NCBI RefSeq assembly: GCF_900091495.1
Contig: NZ_LT607413.1
Location: 1,922,001 to 1,986,000 of the forward strand
Length of the DNA: 64,000 nt
Direction: 5' to 3'
Source: Micromonospora echinospora
GTDB taxonomy: Bacteria; Actinomycetota; Actinomycetes; Mycobacteriales; Micromonosporaceae
Shown piece by piece: positions 16,181-23,191 of this stretch. The notes under the pieces are model-generated. The model ran no database searches. It was not told the DNA's origin and saw only the letters and a program-made list of their open reading frames with translations. Position numbers and translations under genes: made by a program. How positions within the stretch are numbered: position 1 is the first letter of the stretch; each line of letters starts with the position of its first letter.

Positions 16181-16748
16181 CGGTGCGACCCGAGACCAGC
16201 GCGGCGATCGCCGACTCGACGGCCGCCGGGTCGACCGGCTCGCCGGTGGCAAGGCACTGCAACACGACTCCGTCGACGAAGGCGGCGACGGCCCCGGCGG
16301 CCCGGTCGCCGACCGTCGGGGCGAGGAGCCGGCGGACCTGGTCGCGCCAGGAGCGGGCGAGGGGACGCAACTCCGGGCTCCGGGCGGCGGCGAGGTACAG
16401 CTCGAACTCGGTGAGCGCCCGTCCCCGGTCGGCGAGGTAGTCGTTGACCAGGCGGGTGAGTCGGGCCGGCAGGTCGTTGCCGTCGCCCAGGTAGTCGGCC
16501 CACCGGCACATCTCGGCGTCGAGTTCCGCACCGGCCCGGGCCAGCCCGGCGGCCACCAGGTCGGCCAGGGTGGGGAAGTAGTAGGTGGTCGCGCCGAGGG
16601 GCACCCCGGCGCGGGCGGCCACCGCCCGGTGGGTGGTGCGGCCGATCCCCACCTCCGCGATCACCTCGACGACCGCGGCGGTCAGCGCGCGACGGCGGCC
16701 CTCCGGGTCGCGGGGGCGGGCGGCCCGGCGGGGCTGACCGGCGTTCAG
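16173..16748 (-). CDS. TetR-family regulator, apparent CTG start
   Basis: A 191-residue regulator. The N-terminal helix-turn-helix is in RTTHRAVAARAGVPLGATTYYFPT, followed by an all-helical ligand domain. No ATG, GTG or TTG lies in frame between the SMR gene and the HTH. The natural candidate is CTG at 16748, whose sequence CTGA overlaps the SMR stop codon in the same way that ATGA and GTGA couple other gene pairs in this window. It likely represses the SMR pump gene and responds to its substrate. Confidence 0.8.
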   Translation of the reverse strand: MNAGQPRRAARPRDPEGRRRALTAAVVEVIAEVGIGRTTHRAVAARAGVPLGATTYYFPTLADLVAAGLARAGAELDAEMCRWADYLGDGNDLPARLTRLVNDYLADRGRALTEFELYLAAARSPELRPLARSWRDQVRRLLAPTVGDRAAGAVAAFVDGVVLQCLATGEPVDPAAVESAIAALVSGRTVR

Positions 16749-17065
16749 TGCGCACCGCCGAGGTTGAGGATCACCACACCGGCGACGACCAGACCGACGC
16801 CGAGCACCTTGACGAGGCTGAGCGGCTCGCCGAGGAAGGCCGCGCCGATGGCGACGATCGCGGCGGTGCCGAGGCCGGACCACATCGCGTAGGCGACGCC
16901 GACCGGGATGGTCTTCACCGCCTGGGCGAGGAGCAGGAACGCCGTGATGTAGGCCGTGACCAGCCCGAGGGTGGGCCACAGCCGGGTGAACCCGTGGGTC
17001 GCCTTCAGCAGGCTCGTGCCGATCACCTCGGCTGAGATCGCGCCCAGGAGGAAGAGGTATGCCAC
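16745..17065 (-). CDS. SMR-family multidrug efflux protein
   Basis: A 106-residue, four-helix small multidrug resistance transporter of the EmrE/QacC/SugE group. The essential membrane glutamate is in the first helix (GAISAEVIGTSLLK, Glu13), and the conserved VAYAMWSGLG and LGEPLSLVKVLGVGLVVAGV segments are present. It exchanges cationic drugs for protons as a dimer. GTG 17065 follows AGGGG. It is the first gene of a two-gene unit with its TetR regulator and is preceded by a symmetric operator-like element at 17083-17108. Confidence 0.9.
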   Translation of the reverse strand: MAYLFLLGAISAEVIGTSLLKATHGFTRLWPTLGLVTAYITAFLLLAQAVKTIPVGVAYAMWSGLGTAAIVAIGAAFLGEPLSLVKVLGVGLVVAGVVILNLGGAH

Positions 17066-17082
17066 CGGTGCCCCTTTTATTG

Positions 17083-17108
17083 GTACTGACGTACATGTAC
17101 AAACGTAC
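17083..17108. promoter_or_regulatory. Symmetric GTAC operator upstream of the SMR gene
   Basis: Four GTAC words are arranged symmetrically: GTAC, 4 nt, the perfect palindrome GTACATGTAC, 4 nt, GTAC. On the - strand it covers the region between a possible -35 (TTGTAC) and the -10 area (TAAAAG) of the SMR promoter. Likely binding site of the TetR regulator encoded downstream. Confidence 0.55.
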
Positions 17109-17355
17109 TAGATTGTGGCCGGGGGCGGCGGGCCGGTGCCCGAACGCCGTCGGCGGGAGACACCCATGGCGTTCCCGTCCCAACAGACGGGCGAGGGCCC
17201 GCCCGGGCGGTGGTTTACGCACTTGTGATCGACGGAGGTGATCGCGTTCGGGACAGCGTGACGCGACGATTCTTGATGCTTTTTATCCGGATTTCGCAAG
17301 GTCACCGCGCGCTGGCCCGCAGGCGAAGGTCGCTGCACGTCGCGGCGCCAGCCGG

Positions 17356-17361
17356 TAGGGT
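17356..17361 (+). promoter_or_regulatory. -10 box TAGGGT for leaderless start at 17370
   Basis: TAGGGT, 8 nt, then ATG 17370; no Shine-Dalgarno between. The rest of 17066-17369 apart from the operator at 17083-17108 shows nothing recognisable. Confidence 0.45.
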
Positions 17362-17369
17362 CCGGGCCT

Positions 17370-17888
17370 ATGGGGCAGGAGATCGCTGAGCCGGACGCCG
17401 TCCATCAGGACGTCGACCGTTTCTCCCTTCGCAGCACTCTTCTCGTCCCCGCCTCCCCGGCGGAGGCGTTCACCGCCTTCACCGAACTGACCAGTTGGTG
17501 GGTCGCCGAGTACACCTGGTCCGGACCGGACTTCCTCACCGACCTCGGCATCGAGCCCCGGCCCGGCGGCATGCTCTACGAGATCGGCCCGCACGGCTTC
17601 CGGTCCGACTGGGGCCGGGTCCTCACCTGGGAGCCGCCCCACCGGCTGGTCTTCGTCTGGCAGATCGGCCCGGACCGGGTGCCCGTGCCGGACCCGTCCC
17701 GGGCCAGCGAGGTCGAGGTGCTCGTCGAGGCCGACGGGCCGGGACGCACCCGGGTCACCGTCGAACACCGGAAGTTCGACCGGCACGGCGCCGCCGCGGA
17801 GGGCTACCGGCAGGCGATGACCGAGGGGTGGCAGGACATGCTCACCCGCTACCTCCACTCCGTCCGCCGCCGCCCGCATCCGGCCTGA
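17370..17888 (+). CDS. SRPBCC/AHSA1-domain protein
   Basis: A 172-residue START-like (helix-grip fold) protein of the AHSA1 group. The family pattern is visible: an N-terminal strand with PASPAEAFTAFTELTSWW, then GIEPRPGGMLYEIGP, WEPPHRLVFVWQIGP, a long Arg/Thr strand (GRTRVTVEHRKF) and a C-terminal helix EGWQDMLTRYL. Such proteins bind hydrophobic ligands or act as small lyases or polyketide-handling proteins; no ligand can be named. It stands alone with its own promoter and is convergent with the DUF2786 gene, 14 nt away. Confidence 0.85.
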   Translation: MGQEIAEPDAVHQDVDRFSLRSTLLVPASPAEAFTAFTELTSWWVAEYTWSGPDFLTDLGIEPRPGGMLYEIGPHGFRSDWGRVLTWEPPHRLVFVWQIGPDRVPVPDPSRASEVEVLVEADGPGRTRVTVEHRKFDRHGAAAEGYRQAMTEGWQDMLTRYLHSVRRRPHPA

Positions 17889-17902
17889 CCGGCCGGGTCG
17901 GC

Positions 17903-18613
17903 TCAGCGGTCCCCGAGCGCCCGGCGGGACGGCCGGCCGACCGTACGTCCGCCGAGGTCGGCCCGGCGACCCGCGTCCGCTCCGACGGAGTAGCCGGTGC
18001 CGGCCAGCCGCCGCGGTGCGGCGGTCCGCAGCCGGGGATACACCTCGTCGAGCCGCCGACGCACCCGGTCCGACCGGTCGACGAGCACCAGTGCCACCGA
18101 CGGGCCGTCCGCCTCCGCGACCTTCACCGCCGACGCCTCGGCCGTCCGCAGCCGTTCCCCGACGACCTGCGCGAACCCGGCCAACCAGGAACGACGGAAC
18201 GCGGCCGGGTGCGCGCCGGACGGCACCGCCGTGCCGGCCAGGCCGTGTGCGGCCTGCACCAGCAGGGAGGTGAAGAGCAGGTCCACCCGCTCCAGGTCGC
18301 TGGCGAAGCCGAACAGGTGCATGGTGAACCCGCTGCCCTCGCGCCGCCGTACGCAGCGACAGCGCAGCGGGTCGGCCACCGCCGCGAGCAGGCCGGCCTT
18401 GTCCCGGGCGTACGGGGCGACGACGTCCACCACCCGGTCGCCCACCGGGTCGGTGGCCGGGTCCCGGGCTGCGAGCAGCGCCCGGTCGACCCCGTAGCGG
18501 GCGATCAGTTCGGTCGCCTTGGCGGTCAGGGCGGCCGACTCGGCGGCGGTGCAGGCGGGATCCTCCGCCTTGGCGAGCAGCTTGCGCACCTTGCTGAGCA
18601 TGGCGTCGGACAT
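17903..18613 (-). CDS. DUF2786 domain protein
   Basis: A 236-residue protein whose first 40 residues (MLSKVRKLLAKAEDPACTAAESAALTAKATELIARYG) are the DUF2786 signature helix pair. The remainder continues with VAPYARDKAGLLAAVADPLRC and a middle helix segment DLERVDLLFTSLL, typical of the actinobacterial form. It is cytoplasmic and of unknown function; family members occur in bacteria and phages. ATG 18613 is chosen because the domain starts directly after it; the frame upstream to 18862 overlaps the next gene's promoter and signal-peptide region. Confidence 0.82.
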   Translation of the reverse strand: MSDAMLSKVRKLLAKAEDPACTAAESAALTAKATELIARYGVDRALLAARDPATDPVGDRVVDVVAPYARDKAGLLAAVADPLRCRCVRRREGSGFTMHLFGFASDLERVDLLFTSLLVQAAHGLAGTAVPSGAHPAAFRRSWLAGFAQVVGERLRTAEASAVKVAEADGPSVALVLVDRSDRVRRRLDEVYPRLRTAAPRRLAGTGYSVGADAGRRADLGGRTVGRPSRRALGDR

Positions 18614-18749
18614 GCCACCACAGCTACCACACCGGCCGGCGACCCCTGGCGTGGCCAGCGGGGACAGCGGACCGACGCATTGATCAGTACCATCGTCACG
18701 GTTCGCGAATGATCGACCGTGAGCGGTCAGTCCATGGTTGGAGAAGCCC

Positions 18750-19181
18750 ATGAAATTTCCGGTCGCTCCCCTGTTGGCCACCGCCACGACAGTCGCGCTG
18801 CTGGCCGTCGCCACCCCCGCCCAGGCCGTCGCCGCCGGCCCGCACGATGCCTCCACCACCAACTTCGGCAGCCAGGCGACCTGCTACGGGACCACGAGTC
18901 GGTCCTACTTCCAGACCGGCGGCTGGGGTGGGCAGGCCGGTCCGTACCGGACCAGCAGCCGGTGCGTCGACATCAACGTCCGCAACGCCAGCGCCTTCAG
19001 CACCCAGGCCTGCGTGATCTTCATCGACCAGACCAGCAACTGCAACTACTGGACGTACCTACCGGCCAACTCCAACTGGACGACGATCGCCACCAACGTC
19101 CGGGACGGGGTCAACTTCAAGGTCCGCTTCTCGAACAACTACTACCAGTACGAGCCGCTGGTGGCCTACCACGCCTACTGA
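18750..19181 (+). CDS. Small secreted protein with four cysteines
   Basis: A 143-residue protein. ATG 18750 follows GGAGA at 5-nt spacing; the TTG at 18738 is less likely. The signal peptide is MKFPVAPLLATATTVALLAV with a cleavage region ATPAQAVAAG. The mature part of about 113 residues has four cysteines (in ATCYG, SRCVD, QACVIF and SNCNYW), probably two disulfides, and is rich in Asn, Ser, Thr, Tyr and Trp. The beta-rich look suggests a compact extracellular domain that may bind a surface or glycan. No family is recognised. Confidence 0.75.
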   Translation: MKFPVAPLLATATTVALLAVATPAQAVAAGPHDASTTNFGSQATCYGTTSRSYFQTGGWGGQAGPYRTSSRCVDINVRNASAFSTQACVIFIDQTSNCNYWTYLPANSNWTTIATNVRDGVNFKVRFSNNYYQYEPLVAYHAY

Positions 19182-19579
19182 CCGGCGGAGGGGCGCTTCG
19201 GGCCGTAGAGGGTGGCCACCGCCGAGCCGGCGAGGGTGAGCAGACAGTCCGGGAGCAGCCCGTCGGCGATGGCTGCGCCGAAGAGCGCCTCGCCGGTCTC
19301 CGGGTCGCGGTTGGCGTACGCGCTGAGGAAGCGGGCCACCCAGCGGGTGTCGTAGTTGGCCTGGTCTATGCCGGGAAAGTCGAGGGCGGCCATACCGGCG
19401 GGCACGTCGTCCCCGACCATCGTGGCGGCGAGACACCAGGCCACCCCGTACGCCCCGGCCACACCGGCCCGGTCCACCACGGCGTCGAAGGTTCCCACCA
19501 CGGCGTCACCGTCTCCGGCCAGAGCGGAGTGCAGGACGGCGGCCGCGTCGTCACGCGTCTGTTGGGGCGAGTCGGTCAC
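19175..19579 (-). CDS. Hypothetical protein, 134 aa
   Basis: GTG 19579 gives a protein starting VTDSPQQTRDDAAAVLHSAL; the frame upstream to 19621 has no support. It is helical and Ala-rich with a CLAATMVGDD segment and a conserved-looking ANYDTRWVARFLSAYANRD stretch. No signal peptide or catalytic motif. Its last 7 nt overlap the end of the secreted-protein gene tail to tail. Function unknown; it resembles small actinobacterial cytoplasmic proteins that are usually unannotated. Confidence 0.65.
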   Translation of the reverse strand: MTDSPQQTRDDAAAVLHSALAGDGDAVVGTFDAVVDRAGVAGAYGVAWCLAATMVGDDVPAGMAALDFPGIDQANYDTRWVARFLSAYANRDPETGEALFGAAIADGLLPDCLLTLAGSAVATLYGPKRPSAGQ

Positions 19580-19750
19580 GCGGCGAACAGTACGGGACTG
19601 CGTCAAGTGATCACCACCCAACGTCCACCGTCCGGTTACTTTACGCAGTCACGCCCGTCGACCTGTACATCCATCCGGCCTCACGGTCCCGCCGATCGGG
19701 AACGCACGCTAATGTGCGCAGCGAACCTTCGCCTGAGGGGAACGACGATC

Positions 19751-21091
19751 ATGCGCGTATCACGCGGCTCGCGAGTCGCCACACTGGCGGCCTGCGTGGC
19801 GCTTCTGTTCACCACCGGCGCGTGCGGGACAGAGCAGCCCGAGGAGCCCGAGAACGAGAGCCAGCAGGTCCGGCTCTACGGCAACGACGGCAACATGCTC
19901 AACACGTTCCCCCTGGAGCTGAAGGATCGTGCCCACCTCGTCGACGGGATGAAGGGCACCACCCCGATGACCCCGTTGCCGGAGGACTTCAAGACCCGGC
20001 TCCGCGCGGTCGACCCGAACCTGCGGGACTACCTCTACGCCGCCGAGGCGTACGACGCGGTGATGATCAGCGCGTTCGCCACCCAACTCGCCGGCACCAC
20101 CGACCCCGCCGCCATCGCCAAGCAGATCGTCGGCGTGACGAACGAGGGTCAGCGCTGCGAGGACGCGGCCGGCTGCCTGAAGCTCGCCCGGGCCGGGCAG
20201 GACATCGAGTACCGGGGTGTCTCACTGACCCGGGCCGGGTTCACCGAGGCCGGCGAGCCGGCCACCGCCAGCTATGCCACCCTGCACTTCGACGACCAGA
20301 AGCTCAACGACGCCAAGACCGAGTTCGTCGGGGCCGGTGACGACTCCAAGGCGAGCACCAAGGCCCCGCCGAAGGGGCGCAAGCCGCGCGGCGACAGCGG
20401 CGCGCCGCTGACCCTGGGTGGCCTGCTGCCGCGTACCGGGGCGCTCGCGCTGGCCTACCCGCCGCAGGCCGCCGCAGCCGCCCTGGCGGTGCGGGAGATC
20501 AACGCCGCCGGTGGCGTGCTCGACGAGCCGGTGGTCTGGATCGACGGCGACGACGGCACCAACCCCGCCGTCGCCAAGGCCACCCTGGCCTCCCACGTCG
20601 AGAAGAACGTGCAGGTCATCATCGGCGCGGGCGCCTCCGGTGTCTCGAAGGCGATCCTGCCGGACGTGGTGGCCGCCGGGCTGGTGATGTTCTCCCCGGC
20701 GAACACCGACGCCAGCCTGACCACGATCGAGGACAACGGCCTCTACTTCCGCACCGCCCCGCCGGACAGCCTCCAGGGCCGGGCGCTCGCCGACGTGATC
20801 CTTCGGGACGGACCGCGCAAGGTCGCCCTAGTCGCCCGGAAGGACTCCTACGGCGAAGGCCTCCAGGGCTACGTCCGCACCGAGCTGGAGCGGGCCGGCC
20901 TCGGCGACGACAAGGTCAAGCTGCTCACCTACGAACCCCCGGCGGACGCCGACGCCCCGCCGGTGGACTTCAGCGCGGGTGCCCGGGAGATCAAGGAGTT
21001 CGGCGCGGACGCCGTACTCCTCATCGGCTACGCCGAGTCGGCCGCGGTGATCGTCGCCCTCGACGAGGCGGGTGTCCAGATCCAGCAGTGA
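19751..21091 (+). CDS. Substrate-binding lipoprotein (Peripla_BP_6 / LivK-like) with permuted halves
   Basis: A 446-residue lipoprotein: signal with lipobox FTTGAC (Cys25), ATG 19751 behind GAGGGGA. The order of its parts is unusual. Residues 38-194 (VRLYGNDGNMLNTF, MKGTTP, DPNLRDYLYAAEAYDAV, QRCEDAAGCLKL, DIEYRGVS) look like the C-terminal half of an amino-acid-type binding protein. A basic, Pro/Gly/Lys-rich linker (195-219) follows, then residues 220-446 (LTLGGLLPRTGALA, VREINAAGGVL, SGVSKAILPDVVAAG, MFSPANTD, YFRTAPPDSLQGR, DSYGEGL, DAVLLIGYAESA) look like the normal N-terminal half. It ends DEAGVQIQQ, exactly where the family would continue into the LYGNDGN strand. Both halves seem complete, so the fold is probably circularly permuted. 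No permease or ATPase gene is adjacent. Confidence 0.88.
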   Translation: MRVSRGSRVATLAACVALLFTTGACGTEQPEEPENESQQVRLYGNDGNMLNTFPLELKDRAHLVDGMKGTTPMTPLPEDFKTRLRAVDPNLRDYLYAAEAYDAVMISAFATQLAGTTDPAAIAKQIVGVTNEGQRCEDAAGCLKLARAGQDIEYRGVSLTRAGFTEAGEPATASYATLHFDDQKLNDAKTEFVGAGDDSKASTKAPPKGRKPRGDSGAPLTLGGLLPRTGALALAYPPQAAAAALAVREINAAGGVLDEPVVWIDGDDGTNPAVAKATLASHVEKNVQVIIGAGASGVSKAILPDVVAAGLVMFSPANTDASLTTIEDNGLYFRTAPPDSLQGRALADVILRDGPRKVALVARKDSYGEGLQGYVRTELERAGLGDDKVKLLTYEPPADADAPPVDFSAGAREIKEFGADAVLLIGYAESAAVIVALDEAGVQIQQ

Positions 21092-21124
21092 CGGGTGGGG
21101 GCGGGTCCGCCTCCACCCCCGTGC

Positions 21125-21874
21125 CTAGCGCGGTCGACGCCGTTCCAGGAAGTCGGTCATCCGCCGGTACTTCTCGTCGTCCTCGAAGAGCACCGCCTGA
21201 CTGACCAGGTCCAGGTGGGGGTGGGCCGCCGCCGGCGCGTCGACCGCCAGCTTGGTCAGTCGCAACGCCAGCGTCGAGCCCTTCGCCATCTCGTCGAGCA
21301 GCTCGTGTGCGCAGGCCAGCAGCCCGTCCGGTTCCGGTACGACCCGGTTGACCAGCCCGATCCGCAGCGCCTCCTCGGCGTCCACCCGCCGGCCGGTGAA
21401 GAGCAGCTCCTTGGCCCGCGCCTCGCCGACCAGCGCCGGCAACCGGTGCGTCGCGCCCGCGCCGGCCAGGATGCCCAGCCGCACCTCCGGCTGGCCGAAC
21501 ACCGCCCGCGCCGTGCACACCCGCAGGTCACAGGCGTACGCCAGCTCCGCGCCACCGCCGAGCGCCGGCCCGTCCACGGCCGCCACGGTCGGCAACGGCA
21601 GGGCCCGGATCCGGGCGAAGGCCGCCGAGTTGATCGCGGCGAGCGCATCCAGCCGTCCCCGCTCGCGGAGCTGGCCGATGTCCGCGCCACCGGCGAAGAT
21701 GCCGTCGGTGCCGCCGGTGAGCAGCAGCAACCGGGGGCGGGCCTCCAGTTCGGCACAGACCTCGTGCAGCTGGCCGATCAGGTCCGCGTCGATGGCGTTG
21801 CGTTTCTCCGGCCGGTCCAGGGTCACCACCAGCCGGTCCGGCCGCTCCTCGATCCGCAGGCTCACCGTGCCCAC
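21125..21874 (-). CDS. Enoyl-CoA hydratase/isomerase family protein
   Basis: A 249-residue crotonase-fold enzyme. The oxyanion-hole region is FAGGADIGQL and the two catalytic glutamates of hydratases are present as E110 (GGGAELAYACDLRV) and E130 (GQPEVRLG). The following loop reads LAGAGATHRLP, with Ala replacing the usual Pro. It would hydrate trans-2-enoyl-CoA in fatty-acid or phenylacetate-type beta-oxidation. The 3-hydroxyacyl-CoA dehydrogenase gene lies 28 nt upstream on the same strand, giving the next step of the pathway. Confidence 0.9.
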   Translation of the reverse strand: MGTVSLRIEERPDRLVVTLDRPEKRNAIDADLIGQLHEVCAELEARPRLLLLTGGTDGIFAGGADIGQLRERGRLDALAAINSAAFARIRALPLPTVAAVDGPALGGGAELAYACDLRVCTARAVFGQPEVRLGILAGAGATHRLPALVGEARAKELLFTGRRVDAEEALRIGLVNRVVPEPDGLLACAHELLDEMAKGSTLALRLTKLAVDAPAAAHPHLDLVSQAVLFEDDEKYRRMTDFLERRRPR

Positions 21875-21902
21875 CTCCCGTTCGCGACCGCGGGTCGGTC
21901 GT

Positions 21903-22760
21903 TCACTGCTTCACCCCGTCCTGCCAGCGGTAGAAGCCCTGGCCGGACTTCCTGCCGAGTCGCCCCTGGGCGACCATCTCCGCCAGCAGTGGCGGCGGCG
22001 CGAACCGGTCCCCGTACGCGGCCTGGAGGGTGCGGGCGATGTCCAGCCGCACGTCGAGCCCGACGATGTCGGTCAGCTCCAGCGGCCCCACCGGGTGCCG
22101 GTAGCCGAGCACCATCGCCTTGTCGATGTCGGCGGGGCTGGCCACACCGTCGGCGACCATCCGGATCGCCTCCAACCCGAGGGCCACCCCGAGGCGGGAG
22201 GTGGCGAAACCGGGCATGTCGCGTACCACGACGGGGTCCTTGCCCAGCCGACCGGCGAGCGCGACGGCCGCGTCGGTGGTCTCCGGCGTGGTGGCCGGGC
22301 CGACCACGACCTCCAGCAACGCCATCGCCCAGACCGGGTTGAAGAAGTGCAACCCCACGAAGCGCTCCGGCTGCGCCAGGCCGGCGGCCAGTTCACCGAT
22401 CGAGATGCTGGAGGTGTTGCTGCCCAGCAGCTCCGGCCGCAGCGCCGCCGCCTCGGCCAGCACCGCCCGCTTCAGCTCCAGCCGCTCCGGTACGGCCTCC
22501 ACGAGCACCCCGGGCCCGGGGGCCACCTCGGCGAGCGAGGTACGCACCACCAGGCGTTCCCGGTTCGCCGCCGCCTCGTCGGCGCCGAGTTTTCCCCGCT
22601 GGACCGCCCGTTCCCAGAGCGACGCCAGCCGCGCCGGGGCGTCGGCGGCCCGGCCCGGATCCACCTCCACCAGCTCCACGGCGTACCCCGCCCCGGCCGC
22701 CACGTAGGCGATGCCGAGCCCCATGGTGCCGGCTCCGACGACGACGAAACGATCGTTCAT
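21903..22760 (-). CDS. 3-hydroxyacyl-CoA dehydrogenase
   Basis: A 285-residue enzyme with an N-terminal NAD site (VVVGAGTMGLGIAYVAAGAG), an acidic residue at the end of beta-2 (VELVEVDPGR), the catalytic His region GLHFFNPVWAM and the C-terminal helical domain (GYRHPVGPLELTDIVGLD) ending LGRKSGQGFYRW. It oxidises 3-hydroxyacyl-CoA to 3-ketoacyl-CoA. The length is that of single-function Hbd/PaaH proteins. A TAGGGT box 6 nt before ATG 22760 suggests a leaderless start, with the hydratase gene as second cistron. Confidence 0.92.
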   Translation of the reverse strand: MNDRFVVVGAGTMGLGIAYVAAGAGYAVELVEVDPGRAADAPARLASLWERAVQRGKLGADEAAANRERLVVRTSLAEVAPGPGVLVEAVPERLELKRAVLAEAAALRPELLGSNTSSISIGELAAGLAQPERFVGLHFFNPVWAMALLEVVVGPATTPETTDAAVALAGRLGKDPVVVRDMPGFATSRLGVALGLEAIRMVADGVASPADIDKAMVLGYRHPVGPLELTDIVGLDVRLDIARTLQAAYGDRFAPPPLLAEMVAQGRLGRKSGQGFYRWQDGVKQ

Positions 22761-22766
22761 GTGGCG

Positions 22767-22772
22767 ACCCTA
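22767..22772 (-). promoter_or_regulatory. -10 box TAGGGT for leaderless start at 22760
   Basis: On the - strand TAGGGT, then 6 nt (CGCCAC), then the ATG. Confidence 0.45.
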
Positions 22773-22851
22773 TGCAGCCGCGATCCGGATGGCATGCGTG
22801 GGGGCGGCGGAAACCGGGTACTGCCGCCGGCAACCAAGGGAAGGACGATCG

Positions 22852-23133
22852 ATGAACGAGGCGACCGGACAACCGTCGGAGACCGTCGAGACCCGGGGTG
22901 ACCAGCGGGTGGAACTGCTCCGCGCGGACACCAACAACGACGGCCGCACCGACGTCTGGGTGGTCGACACCGACGGCGACGGCAGGGCCGACCTGTTCCA
23001 GTTCGACACCGACCACGACGGCAAGGTCGACATCACCATGGTCGACATCGACGAGGACGGCACCCCGGACGAGGTCGTCGACGGCGACGGCGGCCTGCCA
23101 CCCCGCCAGCTCCCCCCGACCGTCCAGGTCTGA
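22852..23133 (+). CDS. Small acidic protein of four 13-residue Ca-binding-like repeats
   Basis: A 93-residue protein with ATG 22852 behind GGAAGGA. The core is four tandem 13-residue units beginning DTNNDGRTD, DTDGDGRAD, DTDHDGKVD and DIDEDGTPD, each D-x-[DN]-x-D-G-x-x-D followed by a hydrophobic strand (VWVV, LFQF, ITMV, EVV). This is the calcium-loop pattern of thrombospondin-3, dockerin and related repeats. There is no signal peptide or membrane segment, so it appears to be cytoplasmic, which is odd for such repeats. It may be a calcium buffer or sensor, or be exported by an unseen route. It ends 5 nt before repeat copy 2. Confidence 0.72.
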   Translation: MNEATGQPSETVETRGDQRVELLRADTNNDGRTDVWVVDTDGDGRADLFQFDTDHDGKVDITMVDIDEDGTPDEVVDGDGGLPPRQLPPTVQV

Positions 23134-23138
23134 CATAC

Positions 23139-23191
23139 GAGCAGGGGTCCCCTGTTACCGCTTTGAGTAACCGGGGACCCCTGCTACCACC
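23139..23191. repeat. Double-palindrome repeat, copy 2
   Basis: GAGCAGGGGTCCCCTG, then TTACCGCTTTGAGTAACC, then GGGGACCCCTGCTACCACC. The two 13-mer palindromes (CAGGGGTCCCCTG and a near copy) flank an A/T-richer centre, and the whole is a dyad. It sits between two convergent genes and runs straight into the TGA of the methyltransferase on the - strand. Confidence 0.75.

Noticed and set aside
18719..19750. Upstream extension of the binding-protein frame
   Set aside because: Reads the secreted-protein gene in another frame; the lipoprotein signal starts at 19751.
19751..21091. Interpretation as a gene fusion of two unrelated domains or a frameshifted duplicate
   Set aside because: The two halves are complementary and sum to one complete binding protein, and the frame is uninterrupted.
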